Assembly (NCBI GenBank): GCA_002344215.1
Contig: DDSV01000027.1
Coordinates: 1,276 to 65,275, forward strand
Source of the DNA: Akkermansiaceae bacterium UBA2381
GTDB taxonomy: Bacteria > Verrucomicrobiota > Verrucomicrobiia > Verrucomicrobiales > DEV007
Direction: 5' to 3'
Length of the DNA stretch: 64,000 bases
The notes beneath the pieces are model-generated. The model was not told where the DNA came from, did no database searches, and saw only the letters and a list, made by a program, of their open reading frames with translations. A program made the translations under genes and the position numbers. This document shows, piece by piece, positions 25,244 to 34,339 of the stretch. The first letter of the stretch is position 1, and each line of letters begins with the position of its first letter.

Positions 25244-26650
25244 ATGAATTTCGCCTGTCCCTCCTGTCATATCACTCTCCAGGCCGAGCCAGAACTCGCT
25301 GGAAAAACCGTTAAATGTCCCGGATGCTCCACCCGGATTCAGATCCCCGAGAGTTTTGCTCACTCGCCTCACGAAGGCGACGAGGTCGGCAGCGCGGGCG
25401 AAGAACTTGCGGACCAGTATTACGATCACCTTCCGGCTTTGAATATTTCCTCAAGCCATGCCGGCCCGCATCCTTCCACGGTCAGCGTGTGGATCGCCGG
25501 TGGAATCGGAATTGGATCGACTCTCGTCTGGTATGTTCTGATGTTCATGTTCCCGAAAACCGAGCCCGGTGTAGCTCCCGGCTTGGCGGGGTATCTCAGA
25601 CAGCTCTTTTGCGAACGCGGCGCAACCCAGTATTGGACCACCCTGCTGACCTTCTGGTGTATGGCACTTCTCATTCTGAAGTGGCTCAATATCAGACGTC
25701 AGCGGAGTGCAATGCTTATCCAGGCGCTTCCAGCAGACATTTCCGAGGAGATCAATACCTCGAACCTCAAGGCATTCCACGACCACGTCATCAATTTTCC
25801 CAAAACTCTTCGGAACACCTACATCGTGAACCGGATCCGCAAGGCTCTCGAGTTCTTCTATGTTCGCCAGAATAATCCGGAAGTGGCTCAGATGATCAGC
25901 TCCCTCTCCGAAGTCGACGCCGCCAAAGCGAACGGCAGTTATGGTATGGTGAAGGTGTTTCTCTGGGCGATTCCGATCATGGGTTTCATCGGAACCGTTG
26001 TCGGTATCGGTGATGCCATCGGTGGATTCGGCGCTGTGTTTGGAGCCGGTGAAGGCGGGGACATGAGCCAGATCAAGGACCCCCTGCTGAAAGTTCTAGG
26101 AAGCATGGGCGTCGCCTTCGATACGACTCTGCTCGCCCTTGTTGTCAGCATCATGCTGAGCTTCCCCGCCAGCGCCCTTCAGGGGCAGGAGGATGATCTC
26201 GTCTCGGATGTCGATGAATATTGCGTCGACCACCTTCTCAAACGCCTCAATGACGGCGGCGGTTCTTCAAATCTTGGTTCCGATCCCGGACTTCTCAAGG
26301 CGGTGGGCGATGCAATGGCGAGCAATCAAAAGGACATCATGACCCGCTTCGAAACGGTTCAGAAGGGAATGGCCGACAGCCTCGGTAATCAAACCAGGCA
26401 ATACGAAAAAGTGGCCTCTGCGGTCGACAAGCAGTTGGAAGCCATTTCCACGCGGGCCGAAAAGTACGAAACAAGGCTCGACGAGGAGTTTTTCGGCTCA
26501 CTTGACCGGATGAGAAAAGAATCTGTAGGTGCCATCGAAAGCCAGATCTCGGCATTGAGCGAAGGAATTCAAAACTTGAATACGGTCTTAAAGGAGCTCA
26601 ACGGAAAACAGGTGGTGGTACAGAAAAAGGGTTGGTTCTCTCGCGGGTAA
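25244..26650 (+). CDS. MotA/TolQ/ExbB-family channel protein with N-terminal zinc ribbon
   Basis: The first 30 residues are a zinc ribbon (Cys5, Cys8, Cys25, Cys28), which is not part of ExbB or TolQ. TM helices follow near residues 86-105, 135-150, 228-258 and 280-310. The last two carry the family signature (GFIGTVVGIGDAIGGF, then LLKVLGSMGVAFDTTLLALVVSI). Residues after about 330 form a long charged helix (AEKYETRLDEEFFGSLDRMRKES). Family members form pentameric proton or sodium channels that drive a partner anchored by one TM. At 468 residues it is about twice the usual TolQ length. It is the first gene of a three-gene cassette (24 bp to the next gene). Confidence 0.9.
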   Translation: MNFACPSCHITLQAEPELAGKTVKCPGCSTRIQIPESFAHSPHEGDEVGSAGEELADQYYDHLPALNISSSHAGPHPSTVSVWIAGGIGIGSTLVWYVLMFMFPKTEPGVAPGLAGYLRQLFCERGATQYWTTLLTFWCMALLILKWLNIRRQRSAMLIQALPADISEEINTSNLKAFHDHVINFPKTLRNTYIVNRIRKALEFFYVRQNNPEVAQMISSLSEVDAAKANGSYGMVKVFLWAIPIMGFIGTVVGIGDAIGGFGAVFGAGEGGDMSQIKDPLLKVLGSMGVAFDTTLLALVVSIMLSFPASALQGQEDDLVSDVDEYCVDHLLKRLNDGGGSSNLGSDPGLLKAVGDAMASNQKDIMTRFETVQKGMADSLGNQTRQYEKVASAVDKQLEAISTRAEKYETRLDEEFFGSLDRMRKESVGAIESQISALSEGIQNLNTVLKELNGKQVVVQKKGWFSRG

Positions 26651-26674
26651 CCTGCCTCTTCACGCAGAATATCC

Positions 26675-27508
26675 ATGGCAAAGCGCGCACGAGCTTCAGG
26701 AGGGAGCGTCAACCTCTTCCCCTTTCTCAGCATTCTGATCTGCATCATCGGCTGCCTTACCCTCATCATCGTGGTGATCAATCTCATCGGGATGAACAAA
26801 GGAGAGGGGCGGACCTCCGAGGAGGTTGAAAGGGCAAGGGAGTACGTCGTGCTTGAAAGGGAGAAAGAGGAGAAACTGAAGGAACTCGACCGCCTCCGCC
26901 AGCTCATCGAGAACCTCATTCAACAGAATCGCGATGTGATCCTCGCCAAGGACAAACTGATCTCGCTCAAGCAGATGCTGGAGAATCAGGAAACCGTCGA
27001 CAAGAGCCGGGAAGAACTCATCGCCAAGTTCAACCTCTTGAAAACGACGAACAATAAGCTTGTCGAAGACGAGAAGTTCCTGCAGGAAGAAATCAAAAAG
27101 AAAGAAGCGGAGCTTGCGAAGCGTGCCACGCCTCCGGAAGCGGCCGCTCTTCAAGTTCGCCCGAGCGGAAGCAGCAGTTCCACCCGCCCCTCCTTCGTCG
27201 AGATCTCCGACCGTGGAGTCTACATTCACCGGAGCCTGACACAGGAACCAGTCTCCATTCCCGTCGCCTCACTCAATCAGAGCGAGGACTTCATCAACCT
27301 TCTCAAATTGATTGCTTCGCAACCTTATAACCGGCTTATCTTTCTGGTTCGTGGAACACCCGGAGCCGTGAAGACCTTGAACGAAGCCAGCCAGATGGTC
27401 GCCAATTACAATCGTACGAATGGGACCGAAATCATCCCGGGGCGACTCCCGCTTCCCGGCGAAGGCAAAGTCGACCTCCGGATGTTTGCCCAGTTCCTCG
27501 AACCCTGA
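26675..27508 (+). CDS. ExbD-like single-TM partner with Ser at the proton-site position
   Basis: This 277-residue protein starts with a short basic segment and one TM (residues about 14-38). The pre-TM motif VNLFPFLSILI aligns position by position with ExbD INVTPFIDVML, but the essential aspartate is Ser19 here. A charged coiled coil follows (about 50-150), then a compact C-terminal domain from FVEISDRGVYIHRSL to the end, which resembles the small periplasmic fold of ExbD/TolR. The gene sits between the TolQ-like and the second ExbD-like gene on one strand, with short gaps, so they are likely co-transcribed. Confidence 0.78.
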   Translation: MAKRARASGGSVNLFPFLSILICIIGCLTLIIVVINLIGMNKGEGRTSEEVERAREYVVLEREKEEKLKELDRLRQLIENLIQQNRDVILAKDKLISLKQMLENQETVDKSREELIAKFNLLKTTNNKLVEDEKFLQEEIKKKEAELAKRATPPEAAALQVRPSGSSSSTRPSFVEISDRGVYIHRSLTQEPVSIPVASLNQSEDFINLLKLIASQPYNRLIFLVRGTPGAVKTLNEASQMVANYNRTNGTEIIPGRLPLPGEGKVDLRMFAQFLEP

Positions 27509-27546
27509 GATCCAATACCCTCCCCGACTCCCATTCCCGTATTCCC

Positions 27547-29220
27547 ATGGCCCGCAGACCCAGAGCAGATGACGAGCGCAGTATGGACTCGCTCATGGAC
27601 GCGCTGACCAACGTGGTTGGAATTCTTCTCCTTATTCTTATCATCAGCAGCCTTGGTATCAGCGCTGCCGTTAAAAAGGTCGTCGAGAATCTTCCTGAGG
27701 TTTCCAAGGAGGAACTTGAGGCAATGAAGGTTAGTCGGGACAACACTCTCAAAAATCTACAGGAACTCGAACAGACCCACAATAGAACGGTTGCCAATCT
27801 CCCGACAGAAGAGCAGGCAGCCCAGCTTGTTGTGGAACTCGAAGAGTTCGAGAAAGACCACAAAGATCTAGCCGATAAGACTTCCGACATAGCGGCATGG
27901 CATCAGAAAGTCGCCACCGAAGAGGCCGCCAAAGCCGAGAACGACTCCAAGGTTCAGACGGCAGACACTCGAAACCGGGAACTTGCCGCGTTGCTCGCCA
28001 CGACGCCGGAACTTCAGGTGGCCGCAGCAAAGGAAGTGCTAATGCCGAACCCCCGGGTGGCCGAGGCCGATGCCGTCGCGCTCTACCTCGTCTGTAAATT
28101 CGGGAGGCTTTATTTTGTCGGTGATCCGTATGAACACGCCTTCAAAGTCAGGGATGTAATCGATCAGAACTTCAAGGATCTCGCTTACACTGGAAAAACA
28201 CTGGGTTCCTACACCTATTCCTTGAAGCTGAACCGTAAAAACGACGCCGGAGCGTTCCTTCCGCTCACCGAAAAAATCCGTCTGAATCGCCGGGACAGGG
28301 AAGCCCTCGCCGCCTGGGATGCGCTCAAACCGACCTGGACTTCGAAGGAGGGTGTCCCCGCCGCTGAGGCGTCCGTTCTCGGGCGACTATTCGGTTCAGG
28401 TGATGAGGCCGAGTTCGCTGTTTCAAAGTTCCGCTACGACTTCAAAAAGATTACCGCATTCTTCGGCGACGGAAAATACGGCCCGAAAGATTTCAAGTAT
28501 CATGTCTCACAATCCTCGGGGGATAAGATAAAACTGGCACTGGAAATGAAGGCTGATGGAGGTTGGGCTGTTGCTGACTTTCTCGGGGCAAACTCGCAGT
28601 TTGAGCAACTGTGCAAGCAGGCTTCAACCAATCGTCGCACGCTCTTCTTTTATCACGTCGCGCCCGATAGCTTCGAGACCTACCTGCAGGCAAGGGCAAA
28701 ATCGGAACAGTTCCGCATCCCGGCCGGCTGGGCCGTGTGGGAGGGCGAAAAATTTGAGGCCCGCGTTTCGCAGGTGAGAGAGACGGTTCGATACAATCTC
28801 GACATCATTCCCGACCCCGAATACATGGCCCTCGCCAATTCGGTGGGCCCCTACCTCGTTACCGAGCGAAATAAGGAGCAGGCAGAATTTGCCACCCGGG
28901 TCTCTTCCAATGTCCCGGCAACACTGACTGACCCGGCCGCCAAAACTGATTTCATCACGAAACTCACGGCCGAACGGCATGATTGGAATGCATCCCGTTT
29001 CCAACCCTATCTGATCAGCGTCTTCCAAACTGCTCTCGCCGCCAAGGAAGCGGCCGGTGAAACGGAAGTGGTCCTTGAAGAACACCCCCCCGAGATTCCG
29101 ATGGTTCGGATCTTTACTCCTTCCGGGCCGCCCAAAGCCCCGACACCTCCCCCGGATCCGAACAAGCCTCCAACTCCTCCTGCGCCCGCGAGCGGTCCCG
29201 GAAAGCTTATTCTCGACTAA
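27547..29220 (+). CDS. Second ExbD-like protein, large, with Asp at the proton-site position
   Basis: This 557-residue protein has one N-terminal TM (about residues 22-42) preceded by MDSLMDALTNVVGI. Asp18 occupies the place of the ExbD/MotB proton-carrying aspartate. A helical stalk rich in Glu/Lys follows, then about 350 residues of unknown fold, then a Pro-rich tail (PPKAPTPPPDPNKPPTPP). ExbD is about 140 residues, so the extracytoplasmic part is much larger than usual. The tail resembles the flexible envelope-spanning stretch of TonB-type proteins in composition only. Likely partner of the two upstream products. Confidence 0.72.
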   Translation: MARRPRADDERSMDSLMDALTNVVGILLLILIISSLGISAAVKKVVENLPEVSKEELEAMKVSRDNTLKNLQELEQTHNRTVANLPTEEQAAQLVVELEEFEKDHKDLADKTSDIAAWHQKVATEEAAKAENDSKVQTADTRNRELAALLATTPELQVAAAKEVLMPNPRVAEADAVALYLVCKFGRLYFVGDPYEHAFKVRDVIDQNFKDLAYTGKTLGSYTYSLKLNRKNDAGAFLPLTEKIRLNRRDREALAAWDALKPTWTSKEGVPAAEASVLGRLFGSGDEAEFAVSKFRYDFKKITAFFGDGKYGPKDFKYHVSQSSGDKIKLALEMKADGGWAVADFLGANSQFEQLCKQASTNRRTLFFYHVAPDSFETYLQARAKSEQFRIPAGWAVWEGEKFEARVSQVRETVRYNLDIIPDPEYMALANSVGPYLVTERNKEQAEFATRVSSNVPATLTDPAAKTDFITKLTAERHDWNASRFQPYLISVFQTALAAKEAAGETEVVLEEHPPEIPMVRIFTPSGPPKAPTPPPDPNKPPTPPAPASGPGKLILD

Positions 29221-29255
29221 GGGGAGTCGGTTTCCTGTAATCACCCCCTTCTATC

Positions 29256-30413
29256 GTGAACTCCACTTCTCTCTCCGTTTTACTGGCCCTCGGACTATCC
29301 AGGACGCTCATCCCGACCTGCTTTGCGGAAACACCCGTTTTCGAGCCGGAGGTCATCGACAAGGCGGTTGAAATTGGCTATGGCGTTGCCACCGGCGACG
29401 TCAATGGAGACGGCAAAATCGACATCCTTCTCGCAGACAAAAGAGAGATTTCCTGGTTTCAGAATCCGGAGTGGACGGAGACTGTCATTGCCAGAAACCT
29501 GACCTTGCGGGACAATGTTTGTGTCGCTGCCGCCGACATCAACGGGGATGGCAAAGTGGAAGTCGCGGTGGGTGCTCAGTGGAATCCGGGTGAAACGAAT
29601 GACAAGGCCCAGTCAGGAGCCGTGTTTTATCTGGAACGACCTCTTGAACCGGGGCAACCCTGGAAACCGGTTCCCCTCTACCATGATCCCACCACCCACC
29701 GCATGCGCTGGCTGAACGCGGGCAAAGAGGGCCATATGCTTGTTGTCCTCCCCCTTCACGGAATAGGGAACGTCAAGGGCGCCGGAGAAAACAGCGTCAT
29801 TGCGAGAGCTTACCGGGTTGAGCCCGCCAAGGCCGGCGAATCTGAAGCGTGGGTTCATCGTCCGCTTGCCGCGAAGCTTCATGTCACCCACAACTTTGAC
29901 GATAGAGACGGATTTATTTATCTTGGAGGTGCCGAGGGCATCGTCAGAGAAGCCGTTGACGGAAGCGAATCCACTCATTTGATCTCTCCTGAGAATTCGA
30001 CTCCCCCGACCAGAGGGGTGGGTGAAATACGGAAAGGAGAGGACTTCATTGCCGCCATCGAGCCCTTTCACGGAAACGATCTTGTTGTCTATCGCGAAAG
30101 AGAAGGACGATGGGCCCGGGAGTTGTTGACGGACAAACTGAATCAGGGGCACGCCCTCGGTGTCGGTGATTTCGATGGCGACGGACTCGAGGATATTGCG
30201 GCGGGCTGGAGAAACCCCGACGCGGAAGGAAATGTCGGACTCAAACTCTTTCGCCAAAAGCCCGACGGCACCTGGGAGTCATCCTGGATCAGCCAAAACC
30301 TCGTTGCCACCGAGGACTTGAAGGTGATTGACCTTAACGGTGACGGACGCCTTGATATCATCGGCGCAGGACGGGATTCGAAGAATCTCGTGATCTTCTG
30401 GAACCGGAAATAG
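29256..30413 (+). CDS. Secreted FG-GAP/VCBS repeat protein
   Basis: A GTG start at 29256 gives 385 residues with a signal peptide (VLLALGLSRTLIPTCFA). The body is built from beta-propeller-like FG-GAP repeats with Ca-binding DxNGDGxxD motifs: DVNGDGKIDILLAD near residue 48, DINGDGKVEVAVG, DFDGDGLEDIAAG, and DLNGDGRLDIIGAG at the end. It is likely a seven-bladed propeller in the periplasm or outside the cell. Such proteins bind ligands or other proteins. It starts 35 bp after the motor-like cassette and may be its last gene. Confidence 0.88.
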   Translation: MNSTSLSVLLALGLSRTLIPTCFAETPVFEPEVIDKAVEIGYGVATGDVNGDGKIDILLADKREISWFQNPEWTETVIARNLTLRDNVCVAAADINGDGKVEVAVGAQWNPGETNDKAQSGAVFYLERPLEPGQPWKPVPLYHDPTTHRMRWLNAGKEGHMLVVLPLHGIGNVKGAGENSVIARAYRVEPAKAGESEAWVHRPLAAKLHVTHNFDDRDGFIYLGGAEGIVREAVDGSESTHLISPENSTPPTRGVGEIRKGEDFIAAIEPFHGNDLVVYREREGRWARELLTDKLNQGHALGVGDFDGDGLEDIAAGWRNPDAEGNVGLKLFRQKPDGTWESSWISQNLVATEDLKVIDLNGDGRLDIIGAGRDSKNLVIFWNRK

Positions 30414-30437
30414 CTCAACCGGGCGAGGGGGTAAACT

Positions 30438-31079
30438 TCACTCTCCCCGACTGTCTTTCAATTCAAGTGCAGCGATCGCGCTCATGATTCGCGTCGCGAT
30501 CCCCTGGTACTTCTCCTTGGTGGAAAGACTGTCGTCTTCGACAATATCACGGAAGTCGATCGGCTCGCCCACGACAAGAGTCACCGGATGACGCCGTATC
30601 TTCCCGCTTCCGCGAGGCAGGGCTTTCTCCGGACCGAAAAGCCGGACCGGGAGAACAGGAACGTTGGCCTTGGTGACAATCATCCCGATTCCGGGCTGTC
30701 CCTCCTCCTTCATTCTCCCGTCCAGGGTTCTCTCGCCCTCGGGGAAAATCACCACCTTCTCACCCTTCTTCAGCAATCCGATGACGTGCTTGAGAATGGA
30801 AAGCTCGGGCTTTTCCTGATTTACCGGAATGGCATTGACCCGCCGGTAGATGAAATTGGCTACCGGGTGATCAAAGAGCGTTTTCCTTGCGAAATAAAAG
30901 ATGGGAACCCGGTAGGCGGCTCCGATCAGGGGAGGGTCGAGAAAACTGACATGATTCGAGGCGATAAGAAGACCACCCTCCACCGTTTCAAGCCCCTCCT
31001 TATTCTGCACCCGATAGGAACAAACGAGTTTGGCGAAAATCTTCGAAAGGGAGTGTCCGATCCAATACCAGATAGTCAT
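30438..31079 (-). CDS. plsC: 1-acyl-sn-glycerol-3-phosphate acyltransferase
   Basis: This 213-residue protein has the PlsC HX4D catalytic motif (His43 and Asp48 in NHVSFLDPP) and the substrate motif FPEGERT. It adds the second acyl chain to lysophosphatidic acid at the inner membrane, in phospholipid synthesis. An N-terminal amphipathic segment, not a clear TM, precedes the domain. It is convergent with the FG-GAP gene and 140 bp from the DUF4350 operon, from which it seems separate. Lyso-ornithine or other lipid acyltransferase activity is possible. Confidence 0.88.
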   Translation of the reverse strand: MTIWYWIGHSLSKIFAKLVCSYRVQNKEGLETVEGGLLIASNHVSFLDPPLIGAAYRVPIFYFARKTLFDHPVANFIYRRVNAIPVNQEKPELSILKHVIGLLKKGEKVVIFPEGERTLDGRMKEEGQPGIGMIVTKANVPVLPVRLFGPEKALPRGSGKIRRHPVTLVVGEPIDFRDIVEDDSLSTKEKYQGIATRIMSAIAALELKDSRGE

Positions 31080-31218
31080 TTGATTCCTGACAATTTACTC
31101 ATTTCAACAGGAGGCTCCTGAGGGAAACATCGCTCCCGTAACAGGTTGATCCAACACGGAGAACCCGGTCCGCGTCTCCCTCCCAACGCGAATTTACTCG
31201 CGGACATTGACGGGTTTG

Positions 31219-32568
31219 TCAACGCTTTCGAAACAGCCTCGTGATGGCACCGTATGCCTCCGTCAATCCGAACTGTTTCGGGTTTTCGCGATGTCTGGAA
31301 ACGATCACCTCCAACTCCTTCAGGGCTTCCGGTGACGGGGCGGCCGTGTGTGAACTCTTCCAGACATCAACACACTGCCTGAGAAGCAATCCCGGGGGAA
31401 TACTCCGCCGCAAAAGGTGAACCAGTCCGGATACTGTTTCCTTCCCCGCAACCGCCCCTCCCGGAGAGACGATCCCGCGGTCTCCATCGTCGCTCCCGGG
31501 GACGAGTGCCGAAGCGCTCCGCCAGGCCCACAACATGAGAAAGACGAACAAGCCGAGAAATGCACCGTGAGCACGATACCGGCGCATGAGAGTCATGGCT
31601 CCGCCCGACTTCTGCGTGCCGTGGATCGTCTCATCAAAGATCGCTTTGTTCTTGTCTCCGAGCAACCACAGCAAAAACTCCGGATACGCCCTCAGATGGA
31701 GGCTTTCGTTGCTGACAAAATAGCTGTCGCTCGCGATGACAATGGATCCGCTCCCGAACTTTCTTTCAATCACGACCGGCTTTTCCCCCACCATCACCGC
31801 CGCTTTCCACGACGGATCTTTAATCTCCAAACGATACTGCGACATCCACTCCGGCAACTCTTCGGGTATGGCCATTTCGGAAAGACCTTCACCCGGACGT
31901 GACTCCCATCCTTCATCGGGCCGTTCGAATCCCTCCAGCGGGGCCAGATCAAATCCGATTCGGGTCGTCAGGAGAGGACCTAGAACTCCTTCCATCTCTT
32001 TTTCCAGTTCCTCCTCCGCAGCCTTCTCAACCTCATCCTTCTTCTCAGCTGCACTGCGGCCGTCCTCTTCTTTCGTGTCCTCCGGCTCACCGCTCTTACC
32101 CTTTTCGTCACCTTTGATTTTCGCGTCCCGGATCTTCTTACGCCGCTCAAGCCATTCATCCTCCTCCGCGGAATTATCCGCCTTGAACATCTCGGGAACG
32201 AGCTCCGGGTTCATCGCAATAACGAGACGCGCCCCCTCGTTCACCGCCTCCATCACCGCCGAATTCTCCGGTGCCCGCAAGGAGTCAAAACTGTCCCGCG
32301 GAAACCCGAGCAAGAGAACGACCGTGTCAGCATCAATGCCTTTGAGGGTGTTGAGGTCCTCAATGTTCCTTGAGACATGAAAACCCTCCATGGCCTCGAG
32401 GGATTGATAAAAGGCGCTTGTCCCCATCGGGTCACTTCGGAAACTCGCGTAGTGAGGGTAAAGCCCTCCTTCGGCAAAGCGTCTCTCGAGAATCCCGAAG
32501 AATCCCGCCGCGAGAATCACCCCGAGAAGGATCAGACCGAGGGACAGCCGTGTTTTTCGCGATCGCAT
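31219..32568 (-). CDS. DUF4350-domain membrane protein
   Basis: I choose the ATG at 32568 (449 residues), which has GAGG eight bases upstream and lies just behind the stop of the previous gene. There is an N-terminal TM (LSLGLILLGVILAAGFFGI), then the DUF4350 domain, recognisable by YASFRSDPMGTSAFYQSLEAM and TVVLLLGFP, which is a class I glutamine-amidotransferase-like fold. A charged Glu/Lys insert lies near residues 150-200. A second TM (FLGLFVFLMLWAWRSAS) is near residue 350. The domain usually occurs with DUF4129, MoxR and DUF58 proteins. It is the last gene of a four-gene minus-strand operon. Confidence 0.83.
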   Translation of the reverse strand: MRSRKTRLSLGLILLGVILAAGFFGILERRFAEGGLYPHYASFRSDPMGTSAFYQSLEAMEGFHVSRNIEDLNTLKGIDADTVVLLLGFPRDSFDSLRAPENSAVMEAVNEGARLVIAMNPELVPEMFKADNSAEEDEWLERRKKIRDAKIKGDEKGKSGEPEDTKEEDGRSAAEKKDEVEKAAEEELEKEMEGVLGPLLTTRIGFDLAPLEGFERPDEGWESRPGEGLSEMAIPEELPEWMSQYRLEIKDPSWKAAVMVGEKPVVIERKFGSGSIVIASDSYFVSNESLHLRAYPEFLLWLLGDKNKAIFDETIHGTQKSGGAMTLMRRYRAHGAFLGLFVFLMLWAWRSASALVPGSDDGDRGIVSPGGAVAGKETVSGLVHLLRRSIPPGLLLRQCVDVWKSSHTAAPSPEALKELEVIVSRHRENPKQFGLTEAYGAITRLFRKR

Positions 32569-32572
32569 TTTC

Positions 32573-34330
32573 TTACCTCGCCTCACTGACCGGAAGAGCA
32601 CTTCGCCCTGCTTTTCCAGTCTCCCGGGAAATTGTTTCGTGATTCTTCAGATAAAAGTCGACCGAGCCCTCCCCGATGGAGTGCAGGCCATACCAAACTC
32701 TCTCAAACAGGGTGGTATTCTCATCAAAGGCGAGCCTGAGCGTGCTGAGACTCCTCGCTCTTATTCCCAACTCTCCCCGGTAGTCCCGGTTGGATTTGAA
32801 TCGGGCGATTTTTAACAAACCCTTCTCACCAAGGTGCGCCAGTGTCGCCAGGAACAAGGCACGCACCGCGAGCCGTTCCTCTCCCCGTTCGATCTGCTCG
32901 CGCGCGAGTTTTAGCCATTCCTCCTCCTGCAACTGCGAGGCAACGATATCTTCGCTGGTCAGGTCAATCACACCGGAAATGCCTTCATCAGCATCCGTTA
33001 TTTTTTCATCCGTACGGTGCTTGCGATACAAAACGGCCGCCAGCCAGATCAACAGACCGAGAATCACCACGACCAGAACAAGGGAGGATGTCGAACTGAG
33101 TTCCTTGAAAAACTTAAAACTCTGCTCGTTGTCGAGATTGCTATCCTGCCGTCCCCGTTCCATCATTTTCTTGATGGCTTTCTCGATCCAGTCCTCCACT
33201 GCGGCGAGAATCTTCCGGGCCGATTCGGCAATTTCACCCATCCGGCGACCGATCCAGGTCTCTTCCTCCCCGGCGTCCGTCTCCGCCACCCGCCTTGAAA
33301 ATTGCCACTGATATTGTTTTTGCTCCAAGGTCTCGGCAATGCTCTGACGGAACTGCTCGACCCGTTCATTCTCTCCCCCCTTGCCTTCCTGTGTAATTTC
33401 CTGAGTGAGTGCCCCCTCGACTCCCAAACCAGTTACCAGGATGACGATCAGGACAGATTTTGCAAACCGCCCGCGCTCCTTCGATAAATCCAGTTGCCGC
33501 TTCTCCCTGCTGGCAGCCAGTCGACTCAGCAGGTCCGCGCCTGTCAATCTCGACTCGGCATAGAAACATCGAAGGACGTAGGTGGCGTGCATCAACGGTG
33601 CGATCACCATTTGCAGGAGGAGAAAAGAACCGAGCAGGAAGGTCGTGTTCATGATCGCCGCGGCCGGACTGAGAGAGAAGATGGATTCAATTCCAAAGAG
33701 GGACTTCCCAAATCCCGGAACCAGAACGCAGGTGGCAATGATGTTCACCCAGGTAAAGAGAGAAACAAAAAAGAGAATGATAAGAAGACCATGGTTCTGC
33801 GCCCATTCATAGTGCGAGTATTGAACGCTTTTACCGAGGATGCTTCGGAACGGCCGGCCTTCGTGATCCCGGGTCAAGGCAAGCACGGTGAAATTCTGTT
33901 GGGCGGCCAGAATCCATCCCAGTGGAATCACAAAGAAGAAGCCGACCACCAGAAGAGGCACGTGAAACGCGTGGAGGAACCAGAGCGCGGCAAGGCTGCC
34001 AAACTGCCCGGACCGGCCGCTGCTTCGTTCGTTCCCGGGATTTAACGCTTCCCACAATCCGGCGCAAAATTTTGCCTGACAGTACCGCATCCAGAAGTAG
34101 AGCGCCACCATCACCAGAGCGGCAAAGGCAGCATCGCGCTCCGCGAGACTGCTGCGGCTCATGTCGGCGGTGAAGTAGAGAAAACCGAGGGCGAACGGCA
34201 CCGCACCCAGATAGAAGGTCCAGAAATGCCTCACCTCCAGCGATCGAACGAGATGAAACGCCTCCTCCAGAATCTGGAGAGCCCCCGTCTCACTTCGTTT
34301 CTTTCGAACTCTTCGGCTTACCTTGCTCAT
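32573..34330 (-). CDS. DUF4129-domain polytopic membrane protein
   Basis: This 585-residue protein has about six TM helices in its first 300 residues (e.g. FWTFYLGAVPFALGFLYF, WGWILAAQQ region, IIATCVLVPGFG). After a loop with TQEITQEGKGG and one more TM (SLVLVVVILGLLIWLAAVLY), the C-terminal DUF4129 domain starts: EEWLKLAREQIERGE, LFLATLAHLGEKGLL and FERVWYGLHS. DUF4129 proteins are cytoplasmic-tail domains of envelope-related membrane complexes, sometimes near transglutaminase-like genes. Its stop lies five bases before the DUF4350 start, strong evidence of one transcript. Confidence 0.82.
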   Translation of the reverse strand: MSKVSRRVRKKRSETGALQILEEAFHLVRSLEVRHFWTFYLGAVPFALGFLYFTADMSRSSLAERDAAFAALVMVALYFWMRYCQAKFCAGLWEALNPGNERSSGRSGQFGSLAALWFLHAFHVPLLVVGFFFVIPLGWILAAQQNFTVLALTRDHEGRPFRSILGKSVQYSHYEWAQNHGLLIILFFVSLFTWVNIIATCVLVPGFGKSLFGIESIFSLSPAAAIMNTTFLLGSFLLLQMVIAPLMHATYVLRCFYAESRLTGADLLSRLAASREKRQLDLSKERGRFAKSVLIVILVTGLGVEGALTQEITQEGKGGENERVEQFRQSIAETLEQKQYQWQFSRRVAETDAGEEETWIGRRMGEIAESARKILAAVEDWIEKAIKKMMERGRQDSNLDNEQSFKFFKELSSTSSLVLVVVILGLLIWLAAVLYRKHRTDEKITDADEGISGVIDLTSEDIVASQLQEEEWLKLAREQIERGEERLAVRALFLATLAHLGEKGLLKIARFKSNRDYRGELGIRARSLSTLRLAFDENTTLFERVWYGLHSIGEGSVDFYLKNHETISRETGKAGRSALPVSEAR

Positions 34331-34339
34331 TTCAAGCTT

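Noticed and set aside
25244..29220. Zorya-type anti-phage system
   Set aside because: Zorya has MotA-like and ExbD/OmpA-like proteins together with ZorC/ZorD or ZorE effectors. No helicase or nuclease gene is beside this cassette, and the channel protein has a zinc ribbon not typical of ZorA.
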